Of a DNA stretch of 29,373 bases, positions 1-7,921 are shown piece by piece (the first letter of the stretch is position 1; each line of letters begins with the position of its first letter). The position numbers and the translations under genes were made by a program. The stretch is taken from assembly GCA_031552995.1 (NCBI GenBank), contig JAVBMB010000090.1, positions 1 to 29,373 on the forward strand, read 5' to 3'. The stretch is from JAVBMB01 sp031552995 (GTDB lineage Bacteria > Bacillota > Clostridia > Oscillospirales > Butyricicoccaceae). The notes under the pieces were generated by a model, which searched no databases, was not told where the DNA came from, and saw only the letters and a list, made by a program, of their open reading frames with translations.

Positions 1-2812
1 AACGAAGTAGTTGATATACCTCTGTTCGACTGTGTTCGTGATTACCGGGCCTTCAACGCTGCCGGTAAAGGAATCAAGCGCTCCGTCCATCGACTGGATT
101 TCTTCCGATACGGTGTAGCTGTATCTTTCATGCTCGTCGTCGTAGACATCAAGGTCAGTGAACGTATGGGTCCACGCTGTCGGGGTTTCGGTGCCGTCAA
201 GGGTAACTGTGTCTATCCCGGTACCGTTTTGCAGCAGGGTGACTTTGATATTCGGCCTGATTACGTCGTCCGGCGCATTCCACAGCTTTGTGACTACATA
301 CTCTGTCTTCTGCTGCTTGACTGTGTTGATCAGGTTGTAGCCATCGACACTCTGGACGAACTTGGCGGCGTCATCAGCATTGGTGAACTCTTCATCGACT
401 GTGTAGACATGCTTCGTGATCGGGTCGCTGCTCATGTTGTATACCGGCCACTTGCCGTCTACTCTGTCGGGGTTTGTGAAGGTGTAGTCTTTTGTGCCGA
501 CCGGCAGGTTGACGCTGCTGACCTCTGTGCCGTCCTGGTACAGTATGGCTGTGATTACGACGATTTCGTCATCCGGGGCGTTCCAGGTCTTGACGCCTTT
601 TATTTCGGTGTAGCTCTGGTTAAGCGTGTTGGTGAACGTAAAGCCGTCACTGCTTTCACGCTTCGTGTAGCCGGTCACAGGGTCTTCGGTGACGGTGTAG
701 TTGATAACCTGGCCTTGGTCGTCATACTTATCGAGGCCGGAGAACTCGTGTTCAGCCCACGGTGCGGTTATTGTAGCGGTGTCAACAGGCTCGGTGCCGC
801 CGTTCCACAGCTTAAATGTGATGCTGGTCGGGCGGGTCAGGAACGCGTTATCTGCATCAACCCAGACCTTATTTACCGTAACCTCGGTCGTGCCTTTGAT
901 AAGGTTTTTGAAGCTGAATGTGAGGCCGTCAACTGAGGAAGCCTTAAGCACGTAGCCATCCGGAACATTCTCTTTCACGCTGTACGTGTATTCGCCAAAG
1001 TCTATTACTTCGCCGTCAACATCTTTGATCTCGTAGTCCTTCGGAACTGTGATGCTTGTAGTGGTTTTGCCCGAGCTAAGCGTTACCGGAATGACTACCT
1101 CGACGCCGTCTTCGTCGGTCTGCACTACATTAAAGATTATCTCCGGCGCGACGGTCCCCACCGGGTGCAGCCATGTCTTGTTGATGGTAAGCACCAGCTC
1201 ATCAACGTCTATCATCGTGTTGGTAACGCGGAAGTTGAAATCGGCTCCGGTGCGCTCTAACGTTGCAATAGACGGGGCGTAGTTTTCAAGCTCCTGTGCA
1301 TCGACTTCATCGACTGTATAGCTGTACAGGTAGCCGTTGCCGTCGTACTTATCCAGCTCTGGCCATGTGTAGTTCCACGAGTTGCCGGCATTGAGCGTCT
1401 GAGAAGAACCAAACTGTGTGCCATTTTGCTTCAGTACAACTTCGACAGATTTGGGGCGGTTTTCGCCGCTGTCAATCCACGCCTTTTCTACATAGACGCT
1501 CGTCTCGCCGGCGCGGAGGTTTGTGACGCCGACGGCGGTTTCGTTAATCTTGGTATATCCGGCGGGCACACCTGTCTCAACGATAGTGTAGACATACAGC
1601 TCAACCGTGCCGTTGTCATTGAACTTGTACTTCGGAAGCGGATCGCCGGCTCTGTCCTCATCAAAGGTTATTTGCTGGGTTTTTGCAGGGAATGCGGCCG
1701 GGTTAACCGTCATATCGTTGATATCGACGCCGTCCTGGTACAGCACAAACGTCATCTGGCCGCGGGCAGCGGTTTCAGCCGTATCAATCCATGTCTTCGT
1801 GATTGTGACCGAAGTGTCTTCCTGGTTAATCTTGTTTGTGATTGTGGCTTTTCTGTCGCCGCCGGCGTGCGTGCCGGTGTAGACTACTTGGTCTACCAAC
1901 GAGTAGCCGCTTGGAACTGTTTCTTTTACCTGATACTCGTACGGCAGGCCGGTGGCCAGGTCGTAGTAATCGAGGTTATCAAAGCTTTCGGTCCAGCTCG
2001 GCCCTGTAAGAGTGATATCCGCCTTGCCGAAGATTGCGAATGCCTCTGTGCCTGTGCGGCGCTCGATAGATACCGTAACACTGGGAAGTGTTGCGCCGGC
2101 CGGGGCGATCCAGACCTTCTCGACTTCAATCGAGGTTTCGCGGCTGCTGTTAAACTCGTTTTTGATGGTGAAGCCGCCGTCCATGCTGCCTGTCGGGCCG
2201 GATACCAGGAACGGGAAGTTATCATCGTTAACAGCAACGCCGCCGACGCTGACTTCGCGCACGGTGTACTTAATCTCATTGCCGGTCTCAACGTCGACCC
2301 TGGGCAGGCCTGTAAATGAGCCTTCCCATGCCGGGCTTGACGTGCCGGTAAGCGTAATTGTCTTTGCCGGGCTGAATGCTTCGCCGTCGGCAAGAAGCTC
2401 GATTACGACCGCGCCTTTAAGGCTGATGTCCACTGTGCCCCAAGCCTTGGTGACCGTAATGTTCCTGCTGCCGGGCTTAAGCTTGTTGGCGGGCTTGAAA
2501 GCATTTGTCTCCAAATCGGAATCATAAACGACTGTGTCGCCGTCTTTAATAACTGTTCTGCCGAACGAGACTGTTACGTCATATTCGGTGGCAAGCAGGT
2601 CGTAATCCGAGCTCGTCGCTGTCTCGATAAGCTTGTAGCTCTGGCCGGAGGGTACGTTGGTAAACGTCGTGTTCCCTACGCTGCCGGACAGCGAAGAGGA
2701 GGTGGCGGTGCGGGTCCACGCAGGTGTTACTTGCGGGTCGGCAGAGAGTGTAAATGTCACACCGCCGAGGCCTTCGTCGTTTTTGTGATACTTAACCTTT
2801 TGGAAGCTGAAC
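1..2812 (-). repeat. Tandem CnaB-type repeat array in the adhesin
   Basis: Repeats of roughly 100 residues (about 310 bp) start with strands such as VTKAW, VEKVW, ITKTW, VEKAW, INKTW, VNKVW, GVKTW and VTKLW, encoded near 2450, 2120, 1800, 1485, 1175, 870, 590 and 285. A less typical first repeat (FQKVKYHKND) starts near 2812, and a tenth begins at the window edge. Most repeats carry a first-strand Lys, a Glu in a Y-x-V-x-E-like strand and an Asn in a final TNT/KN strand. This is the pattern of CnaB domains that form Lys-Asn isopeptide bonds. Such arrays usually act as rigid stalks. Confidence 0.85.
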
Positions 2813-4566
2813 GAGTCGCAGAAGCCCTTGACTGTGGGAACCTCAAAGTTTGCGACCTTGCCGACAGCGCCGCTGTCCGGGTCGATGACCCCGCCCAGAG
2901 CGTTTTTGTTGATGATATAGGTCAGGCGCGAGCCGTTAAGCACAACCGGGGTGCCGACAAGCGGATTTGTCTGCGTTGTGGCCTGATAAGCCTTGCCCGC
3001 GACAAAGTCTTCGTCAAGCGTATCCAGCTTGACCCTGAACTTAAGGGTGTATTTGTACTCATCAGTGGCTATCTGCACCGGGTCTGCGTCGGTCAGCGAC
3101 CATGTGATTTCATTGTTGGCCGCGTTTATCTTCAGCACGTCGCCCGAGGGGCTTCCGCTGGCGAAGCTTGTGAATGTGACCGGCTCGGCAATGGGAAGTA
3201 CAACCTTCCACGCCTCGGCAGCCATCCTGATTGTGTCGTTAAAGCCCTGGAACACCAGCTTCAGCTGGTCATAGTTGCTGGCCGGGTAAACCTTGTTGGA
3301 GATATGGTCGAGGCCGGCCATGGACGCTGTCGTCCTGTACTTGACGGACAGGATGTTAGACGGGATGCCGCGGATGTTGCCGCCGGTGCCGGCGTGGTCT
3401 CTGCCGATATCCTTGACGGCTTTGTGCATAGCGTCTGTAACACTGCTGCCGTTGCCGAGCTGATAGTTGATAAAGGATGTTGTGTCGTTATCATACTCAT
3501 CCGATATTATGGCGTACGTCGGCTCGCCGTCGGTGAGGAGGACGACATAAAGGTGGGTGATGTGGGCGTAGTCAGGGTTCGCCTTAAGCTGCTTCAGCAG
3601 GTTCCTGGCCAGCAGCAGCGCGCCGGACATATTTGTGCCCTGACCTGCCTCGCCGGCAGTGCCGCCGTGCGGGCCGTCGTGCGTCTCATCACTGTGGACA
3701 TCATGGTAGTGAAAATCCGAGAGTCCCTTACGGTCGCAATAGTCGCATTCCAAATGGTTATCGGTCCTTGTGCAGCCCGGCTTGGAGCAGTGCCTGTGGC
3801 TTGAAAGGATTTCGCAGCCGGAAACGCCGCAGTGGTAGTGATACCCGCTATTCAATCTGTCTCTGCACTCAGCACATCTGCGAGTACCGCTTGAGTTGGT
3901 TGTGTCTGTGCTCGCGACAGCTGTCGTTAAGTTTCTGGAGCCATCTACTTCGCAGTCGTCATGGCTTCCCATCACATTGCAGGCGCCATAGCCGACGCGG
4001 TAGCTGAACTTTGTCTTTGTGCTGTCGACAGCGGCCTTGGCTGCGCCCATGCCGGCGCTGCCCGCAACGTCGGTCCATCCCATAACTGTCTGCGCCTGGG
4101 AGCCGAACTGCACAAGCGAGACCATCCTGAGGTTGTCGGTTATGCCTTGGGCATAGCCGTCAAGGAAGTCTTTGGCGGCGGTCTTGGCCGGGGTCAGAAA
4201 GTCACCGCCGCTGAGCATACTGCCCGAAACGTCCAAAATGACGACTGTAGCGACGTCGGGGGACATTTGAACGGTTTCGACCTTGGATTTTGTCACGACC
4301 TCGACCGTTACGTCGAACTCGTTCTCGACAAGATTGCCGTCACCGTCTTTTACCTGCTCGATATACTCGCGCATCTTAAGCAGATCGTGTGTTTTGCCTT
4401 CCGGTTCGGGATATTGCCATGCCGGGGTGTTTGCGTCGACGTACCCGCCAGATACCACCTGATTTTTGTCGGTGACGGTAGCGGCGAATACCGATAGAGG
4501 CAGCATGCCCATCAAAAGGCAGACTGTCAGCGCCAGGGCCAGGATCTTCTTTGTCTTTGCCAACAT
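1..4566 (-). CDS. Large CnaB-repeat surface adhesin with a von Willebrand A domain (3' end outside window)
   Basis: An open frame runs without a stop from 4566 to base 1, giving 1522 visible residues; the C-terminus, where a sortase sorting signal would be expected, is outside. Residues 1-28 are a signal peptide (KTKK, then a hydrophobic core ending SVFA). A von Willebrand A domain starts near residue 104, with MIDAS motif DVSGS (112-116), the Thr of TNMSG (311) and Asp of LTDGEP (346). A Cys/His-rich insert (about 196-300) lies between the first two metal-site motifs. From about residue 586 come about nine CnaB-type repeats. The likely role is adhesion at the cell surface, perhaps as a pilus-tip or wall-anchored protein. 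An ATG at 4572 is also in frame, but AGGAG is only about 2 nt from it and 7-8 nt from the ATG at 4566, so 4566 is preferred. A c-di-GMP riboswitch precedes the gene and a class B sortase lies upstream on the same strand. Confidence 0.9.
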   Translation of the reverse strand, partial: MLAKTKKILALALTVCLLMGMLPLSVFAATVTDKNQVVSGGYVDANTPAWQYPEPEGKTHDLLKMREYIEQVKDGDGNLVENEFDVTVEVVTKSKVETVQMSPDVATVVILDVSGSMLSGGDFLTPAKTAAKDFLDGYAQGITDNLRMVSLVQFGSQAQTVMGWTDVAGSAGMGAAKAAVDSTKTKFSYRVGYGACNVMGSHDDCEVDGSRNLTTAVASTDTTNSSGTRRCAECRDRLNSGYHYHCGVSGCEILSSHRHCSKPGCTRTDNHLECDYCDRKGLSDFHYHDVHSDETHDGPHGGTAGEAGQGTNMSGALLLARNLLKQLKANPDYAHITHLYVVLLTDGEPTYAIISDEYDNDTTSFINYQLGNGSSVTDAMHKAVKDIGRDHAGTGGNIRGIPSNILSVKYRTTASMAGLDHISNKVYPASNYDQLKLVFQGFNDTIRMAAEAWKVVLPIAEPVTFTSFASGSPSGDVLKINAANNEITWSLTDADPVQIATDEYKYTLKFRVKLDTLDEDFVAGKAYQATTQTNPLVGTPVVLNGSRLTYIINKNALGGVIDPDSGAVGKVANFEVPTVKGFCDSFSFQKVKYHKNDEGLGGVTFTLSADPQVTPAWTRTATSSSLSGSVGNTTFTNVPSGQSYKLIETATSSDYDLLATEYDVTVSFGRTVIKDGDTVVYDSDLETNAFKPANKLKPGSRNITVTKAWGTVDISLKGAVVIELLADGEAFSPAKTITLTGTSSPAWEGSFTGLPRVDVETGNEIKYTVREVSVGGVAVNDDNFPFLVSGPTGSMDGGFTIKNEFNSSRETSIEVEKVWIAPAGATLPSVTVSIERRTGTEAFAIFGKADITLTGPSWTESFDNLDYYDLATGLPYEYQVKETVPSGYSLVDQVVYTGTHAGGDRKATITNKINQEDTSVTITKTWIDTAETAARGQMTFVLYQDGVDINDMTVNPAAFPAKTQQITFDEDRAGDPLPKYKFNDNGTVELYVYTIVETGVPAGYTKINETAVGVTNLRAGETSVYVEKAWIDSGENRPKSVEVVLKQNGTQFGSSQTLNAGNSWNYTWPELDKYDGNGYLYSYTVDEVDAQELENYAPSIATLERTGADFNFRVTNTMIDVDELVLTINKTWLHPVGTVAPEIIFNVVQTDEDGVEVVIPVTLSSGKTTTSITVPKDYEIKDVDGEVIDFGEYTYSVKENVPDGYVLKASSVDGLTFSFKNLIKGTTEVTVNKVWVDADNAFLTRPTSITFKLWNGGTEPVDTATITAPWAEHEFSGLDKYDDQGQVINYTVTEDPVTGYTKRESSDGFTFTNTLNQSYTEIKGVKTWNAPDDEIVVITAILYQDGTEVSSVNLPVGTKDYTFTNPDRVDGKWPVYNMSSDPITKHVYTVDEEFTNADDAAKFVQSVDGYNLINTVKQQKTEYVVTKLWNAPDDVIRPNIKVTLLQNGTGIDTVTLDGTETPTAWTHTFTDLDVYDDEHERYSYTVSEEIQSMDGALDSFTGSVEGPVITNTVEQRYINYFV

Positions 4567-4594
4567 TTTCATTCTCCTCTCGGCGATGAAAAAA

Positions 4595-4668
4595 TCGGCA
4601 GCCGGACGGGCTTAGCTGTTGCCTTAGCCTCCAAGCTTTGCGTCGCGCGCTTTCACACGTTTTGCCAC
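4595..4668 (-). ncRNA. Class I cyclic-di-GMP riboswitch (GEMM-I) in the adhesin leader
   Basis: Read on the minus strand, the leader contains the GEMM-I signature. A P1 stem pairs TGGCA (from 4667) with TGCCG (ending 4596). A P2 stem CGTGT/GCGCG is capped by a GAAA tetraloop. The conserved stretch GACGCAAAGC and then GGCTAA follow, and a second arm carries CAGCTAAGCCCG. The closing P1 strand is followed directly by six T, then the adhesin's ribosome binding site about 16 nt further on. This layout suits ligand control of termination or of ribosome access. c-di-GMP riboswitches before adhesin genes are known in Clostridia. The assignment rests on motif and fold recognition by eye. Confidence 0.85.
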
Positions 4669-4748
4669 ATCATTTTTCCATCATCTTCATAATGATTTTG
4701 TGATTGGTTTGTTAGGTTATGTGCTGAGGTCGGATTGGCACGGTTTTT

Positions 4749-4958
4749 TCAGTCCTTTTTCTCTCCGTCGCGTATTGCTCCGTCAATCAACTTGATAAGT
4801 TCAAGCGCGCTGCGGAAAGGCTGTGTTTCGTTCGTATCAAGCCATGTGATTGTACCCTGCCATGTTGCGTTTTCCTGGCTGAGCACCTTTACAACAAAGG
4901 CATTTCGCGCTGATGATCTTTCCACTGTTGATCTCACATCCCTTCGTGCCACTTGCAT
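4749..4958 (-). CDS. Conserved small protein of unknown function between sortase and adhesin
   Basis: A 69-residue frame. The N-terminal 20 residues are Arg/Ser-rich, followed by a compact block containing FVVKVL, NATWQGTITW and FRSALELIKLID. This block resembles short proteins I recall from Lachnospiraceae and related Clostridia, with a W-Q-G-T-x-x-W motif followed by FRSALELxxLID; no function is known to me. No signal peptide or membrane segment is visible, so it is probably cytoplasmic. The ATG at 4958 has no convincing ribosome binding site. An in-frame GTG at 4937 sits just after AAGGGAT and would remove the first seven residues. It lies between the sortase and the riboswitch-adhesin unit on the same strand, suggesting a link with the surface module, though that is inference. 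Confidence 0.7.
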   Translation of the reverse strand: MQVARRDVRSTVERSSARNAFVVKVLSQENATWQGTITWLDTNETQPFRSALELIKLIDGAIRDGEKKD

Positions 4959-5151
4959 CAGAGCATTATTTTTTCTTATGATACCAGTATATCCCTAACC
5001 GGTAACATTTTGGGATATACATTATGGTTCCGTTAAAAAAAACAACTGCTGAATTTTGCCTGAAATCTGCAAAAACAATGGTTTTTGGGGTTCTCGGTTA
5101 CAATTAAGTGATATATGAGAAATCGTAACACCGATCTGCACCGTTCGCCCT
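4959..5151. other. Sortase-small protein spacer with an inverted repeat
   Basis: No gene is visible. A perfect 9-bp inverted repeat, GTATATCCC (4987-4995) and GGGATATAC (5012-5020), flanks a 16-nt AT-rich loop that contains ACCGGT. On the minus strand the 3' part overlaps TATACT, a possible -10 for the small protein, without a clear -35. An AT-only-stem hairpin (CAAAAAC/GTTTTTG, about 5069-5086) lies after the sortase stop but has no adjoining T-run on the sortase strand, so it is a weak terminator candidate. Confidence 0.45.
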
Positions 5152-6183
5152 CTACTGCTGCGGGGCTGTCGTCTCCCCTGCGGTTTGATCCGAATCGGCG
5201 GGCTCCGTCGCGCCCTGCTCTGACGGCGGAACAGTCGTCATGTCAGGCACGGGCTGGGTCTCCGGCTCGCCCGCGGGGGGCGCGGAGGGCCCGACAGGCG
5301 TTTCCGGCGCATCTTTAACAAGCCTGCCGTGCACAACATAGCGTTTTGTCTCTTTTTCACTGCTGGAAGACGTGCATGTCGACAGTGTGACTATCATATC
5401 GGAGACATCCGGCGTTATCCCGGTCTTGACCTCCGACCACGAGCAAATCTTTGTAATAAAATCTGAAAAGCTGCTGTCCGAGCTGAATCCGGCAATATAT
5501 GTGGCGCTGCCGACGTCAGCCTTGTATGCCGAAAATATCTCGTACTTGAATGTGCCGTCCGGTGTAATGATGTAAAAGAAACGGCGGCTGTCGAAGTAGC
5601 TCTGCCGGCTGAACTTAAGCAGGGTGCCGAACATAGAGCTGTTGCGCATGTTATGCCCGTATATAATTGTGTTGCGCGCCGAAAAATCGCTTTCGAGGCG
5701 ATAGTCGATAAATATGCTGCCGTATTTGCTGCGCCTGTTATTGTAAGTGGTGTCAAGATATTTTTCGTTGTCGCTGCCGTGCAGTATCGGATAGCTTATC
5801 GTCGTGTTGTCGACAGCTATCCACGCGACGATATCCGGGTTGATTTTTTTAAGCCTGTCAAAGTCGACGCGCATCAGCGCGGCATCCTTTATAAGATTCT
5901 CGACGGGCGCGGCTTCACCTTGCGTCACTACGGCTTCCGTCGATTCCTCAGTTGCAGGCTCGCTGCCGGTGGCCGCCGGCGCTGTGGTGTCCTGCGTCTG
6001 CGCCTTTTCAGGCGCGGTATCCATCGAAATAAAATCAACGGCCGCCTCATTGTATATGCGCCCGCCCTCCGTCTCATCTATATACGAGCGGACAACCTGA
6101 ACGGCGCAGAATACGAAAATACACGCCAGTATCCCCACAAGGATATAGCGCAGCTGCCTCTTGCTAATTTTGCTGTTTTTCAT
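5152..6183 (-). CDS. Class B sortase (cysteine transpeptidase)
   Basis: A 343-residue membrane-anchored sortase. An N-terminal transmembrane segment (about 12-31) is followed by a Thr/Ala/Glu-rich linker (55-95) and the sortase fold (about 100-290). The catalytic residues are readable: His177 in IYGHNM, Cys270 in TLSTCTSS and Arg281 in KRYVVHGR. The spacing and TLSTC context match class B sortases that join surface proteins to the wall or to each other. Unusually for a sortase, a Pro/Thr/Glu-rich tail of about 50 residues (291-343) extends past the catalytic core and is probably disordered. The large adhesin downstream is the natural candidate substrate, but its sorting motif is not in the window. 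No strong ribosome binding site precedes the ATG. Confidence 0.93.
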   Translation of the reverse strand: MKNSKISKRQLRYILVGILACIFVFCAVQVVRSYIDETEGGRIYNEAAVDFISMDTAPEKAQTQDTTAPAATGSEPATEESTEAVVTQGEAAPVENLIKDAALMRVDFDRLKKINPDIVAWIAVDNTTISYPILHGSDNEKYLDTTYNNRRSKYGSIFIDYRLESDFSARNTIIYGHNMRNSSMFGTLLKFSRQSYFDSRRFFYIITPDGTFKYEIFSAYKADVGSATYIAGFSSDSSFSDFITKICSWSEVKTGITPDVSDMIVTLSTCTSSSSEKETKRYVVHGRLVKDAPETPVGPSAPPAGEPETQPVPDMTTVPPSEQGATEPADSDQTAGETTAPQQ

Positions 6184-6274
6184 CGATTACACCAACTGAG
6201 TCGGCATGGGCGCAGCACGATAACCTTGATATCGCGCCGGCCGCGCCGGAGTGTTGTAAAAACTTAAAAGACAC

Positions 6275-6302
6275 AAACGCGCCCCCTCGCGAGGGCGCGT
6301 TT
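6275..6302 (-). terminator. Intrinsic terminator after tRNA-Gly
   Basis: AAACGCGCC pairs with GGCGCGTTT around a core that itself folds (CTCGCGAG). On the minus strand the hairpin begins 1-2 nt after the tRNA CCA end and is followed by T-rich sequence (TGTGTCTTTT, then TTTTT). Confidence 0.8.
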
Positions 6303-6303
6303 C

Positions 6304-6377
6304 TGGAGCAGGCGATGGGAATCGAACCCACACAGCCAGCTTGGGAAGCTGGAGCACTGCCACTATGCAACGCCTGC
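6304..6377 (-). tRNA. tRNA-Gly(CCC)
   Basis: On the minus strand the full cloverleaf can be drawn. The acceptor stem is GCAGGCG/CGCCTGC and the anticodon stem CCAGC/GCTGG encloses loop TTCCCAA with anticodon CCC. The T arm is GTGGG-TTCGATT-CCCAT, the discriminator is U, and CCA is encoded (6304-6306). It reads GGG codons. It lies downstream of the MutL-type gene on the same strand and has its own promoter. Confidence 0.96.
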
Positions 6378-6421
6378 GTGAACCGGCAAGGATACACCGA
6401 GACTCATGATGCCGGAATTAT

Positions 6422-6449
6422 ATTATAGCACTAACCTGTTATTTTTCAA
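6422..6449 (-). promoter_or_regulatory. Sigma-A type promoter of tRNA-Gly
   Basis: On the minus strand TTGAAA (6444-6449), a 16-bp spacer and TATAAT (6422-6427). The expected start near 6415 gives a leader of about 37 nt before the tRNA. Confidence 0.7.
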
Positions 6450-6481
6450 TACATATTTTTAAGTTTTTTTAATATTCGGCG

Positions 6482-7837
6482 TTATATGCCCAGGCTGTCC
6501 TTCAGCAGCGCCAGTGCCTGAGCGGGATAGCGCTTGCTGAGCACGCCGAGCGACGCCATAATATAGTGCTCGTCATACAGCACATTTGCCCGCCCCTCAG
6601 CCGGGAACAGCATCATGCCGCTTTTGTTGATGTTGCGCAGCGTGTTCATTATCCCGGTCCTGTTCGGCAGGCGCGTCAGCGCGCCGCCTGTGCCGACAAG
6701 CCATTTTATCTGAGTCAGGTCTTTGCCCTCGGCAAGCGTCTTGCGCCCTTGCGGCGTGAACACATGCCTCATGTGCCCGCCGTGGCGCGTAAGCGCCGTC
6801 TGCGCCGCCACCGCGGCCAGATGCCCGACAAGCCGGAACTCCTCCTCTGTCCTCGGTATGGCGTGGTATCCCGCCAGCACCTGCTCGGCATCCAGCTTAA
6901 GCTCGTTTTTGATGTAATCGGCATCGCACAGCTCAAGCACGTTGCGGGCGTTGACATATACGCCAAGGTCGCCCTCGACCGTGCGCTTCGCCTTGGGCTC
7001 CGGGTTGACGAGAATGAGGTTTATCTCCTCGCTGCCGTCGGTTACCGAGTGCACATCGGTCGTCGCGCCGCCGACGTCAAAGACGATGAGGTCGCCTATC
7101 TCGCTGTACAGCAGCTGTGCGCATTCCATTACGGCGCCGGGCGTCGGGATGATATTCCCCGTGACCATGTCTCGCACATGCTCCATACCCGGCGCCTTGA
7201 TGATATGCTCCTCGAACACGCTGTGGATTATTCTGCGCGTCGGCTCGATGTTTAAGATGTCGAGCTTGGGGTAGACATTTTCGGTCAGGTAAACCGTGCC
7301 GCCCTGCTCGCGGAATATAAGCTCGACCTCGCCGTGGTTCTCGATATTTCCGGCATAAATGACCGGCACGCCCAGCTGCGCCGCGGCTATAACCTCGGCG
7401 TTGTGGATAGCCGTATCGCGCTCACCGTAATCGGTGCCTCCTGCAAGCAAAATCAGGTTCGGCTTCATCTCTCGCACGCGCATGATATCTGTCCGTCGCA
7501 GCCTGCCGGCCGTGGCGAGCTTTATTATGCCTCCGGCGCCAAGCGCGGCCTCACGCGCGGCTTTGACCGTCATATCGTATATCAGTCCGTGTACCGTCAT
7601 CTTAAGCCCGCCCGCGGCCGAGCTTGTGGCGAACATCTCGCCGTAGTCGACGCTCTGCCCGCCTATACCGGCGCGCAGGTCGTCAATCGCGGCTTTAAGC
7701 CCGTTGCGCACATCACCCTCGACAACGGTCGTCGCGGCCTGCCCCTGCCCGATAAACCGCGGCGTTTGCCCTATATCAAAGGCGTTGACAACTGTTGTGG
7801 TAGAGCCGATTTCGGCAACTAATACATCGATATGCAT
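6482..7837 (-). CDS. MutL/GlmL-type ASKHA ATPase, probable reactivator for the B12-dependent aminomutase
   Basis: A 451-residue member of the family named after glutamate mutase L (MutL/GlmL), found beside adenosylcobalamin-dependent mutases and thought to act as an ATP-dependent chaperone or reactivator. Nucleotide-binding signatures of the actin/Hsp70-like fold are visible: EIGSTTTVV (9-17), LAGGTDYG (131-138) and DVGGATTDV (254-262). The frame is open 20 codons further upstream, but the ATG at 7837 has AGGAGG six nt before it and begins the conserved MHIDVLVAEIG block, so it is chosen. It follows oraE on the same strand, which suggests service to OraE/OraS. A strong terminator lies between the two genes, so it is probably expressed at a lower or separately set level. 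Confidence 0.87.
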   Translation of the reverse strand: MHIDVLVAEIGSTTTVVNAFDIGQTPRFIGQGQAATTVVEGDVRNGLKAAIDDLRAGIGGQSVDYGEMFATSSAAGGLKMTVHGLIYDMTVKAAREAALGAGGIIKLATAGRLRRTDIMRVREMKPNLILLAGGTDYGERDTAIHNAEVIAAAQLGVPVIYAGNIENHGEVELIFREQGGTVYLTENVYPKLDILNIEPTRRIIHSVFEEHIIKAPGMEHVRDMVTGNIIPTPGAVMECAQLLYSEIGDLIVFDVGGATTDVHSVTDGSEEINLILVNPEPKAKRTVEGDLGVYVNARNVLELCDADYIKNELKLDAEQVLAGYHAIPRTEEEFRLVGHLAAVAAQTALTRHGGHMRHVFTPQGRKTLAEGKDLTQIKWLVGTGGALTRLPNRTGIMNTLRNINKSGMMLFPAEGRANVLYDEHYIMASLGVLSKRYPAQALALLKDSLGI

Positions 7838-7870
7838 GATGCTCCTCCTGATTATCTCGGGTTGTTTGAT

Positions 7871-7907
7871 AAAAAAGCAAGGCGGCATGGCAGTCATGCC
7901 GCCTTGC
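7871..7907 (-). terminator. Strong intrinsic terminator between oraE and the MutL-type gene
   Basis: A perfect 13-bp stem, GCAAGGCGGCATG (7877-7889) against CATGCCGCCTTGC (7895-7907), with a 5-nt loop. On the minus strand it is followed by six T (7876-7871). It begins 15 nt after the oraE stop and lies upstream of the MutL-type start. Confidence 0.88.
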
Positions 7908-7921
7908 AGTGCGTCAGGCTG

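Noticed and set aside
130..936. Plus-strand frames across 1-4500, such as the 268-codon frame at 130
   Set aside because: The minus strand is one continuous adhesin frame with signal peptide, A domain and CnaB repeats; the plus frames are its shadows.
1..2812. CRISPR array in the repeated region
   Set aside because: The repeats are protein-level CnaB repeats of about 310 bp, diverged at the DNA level, not short identical repeats with spacers.
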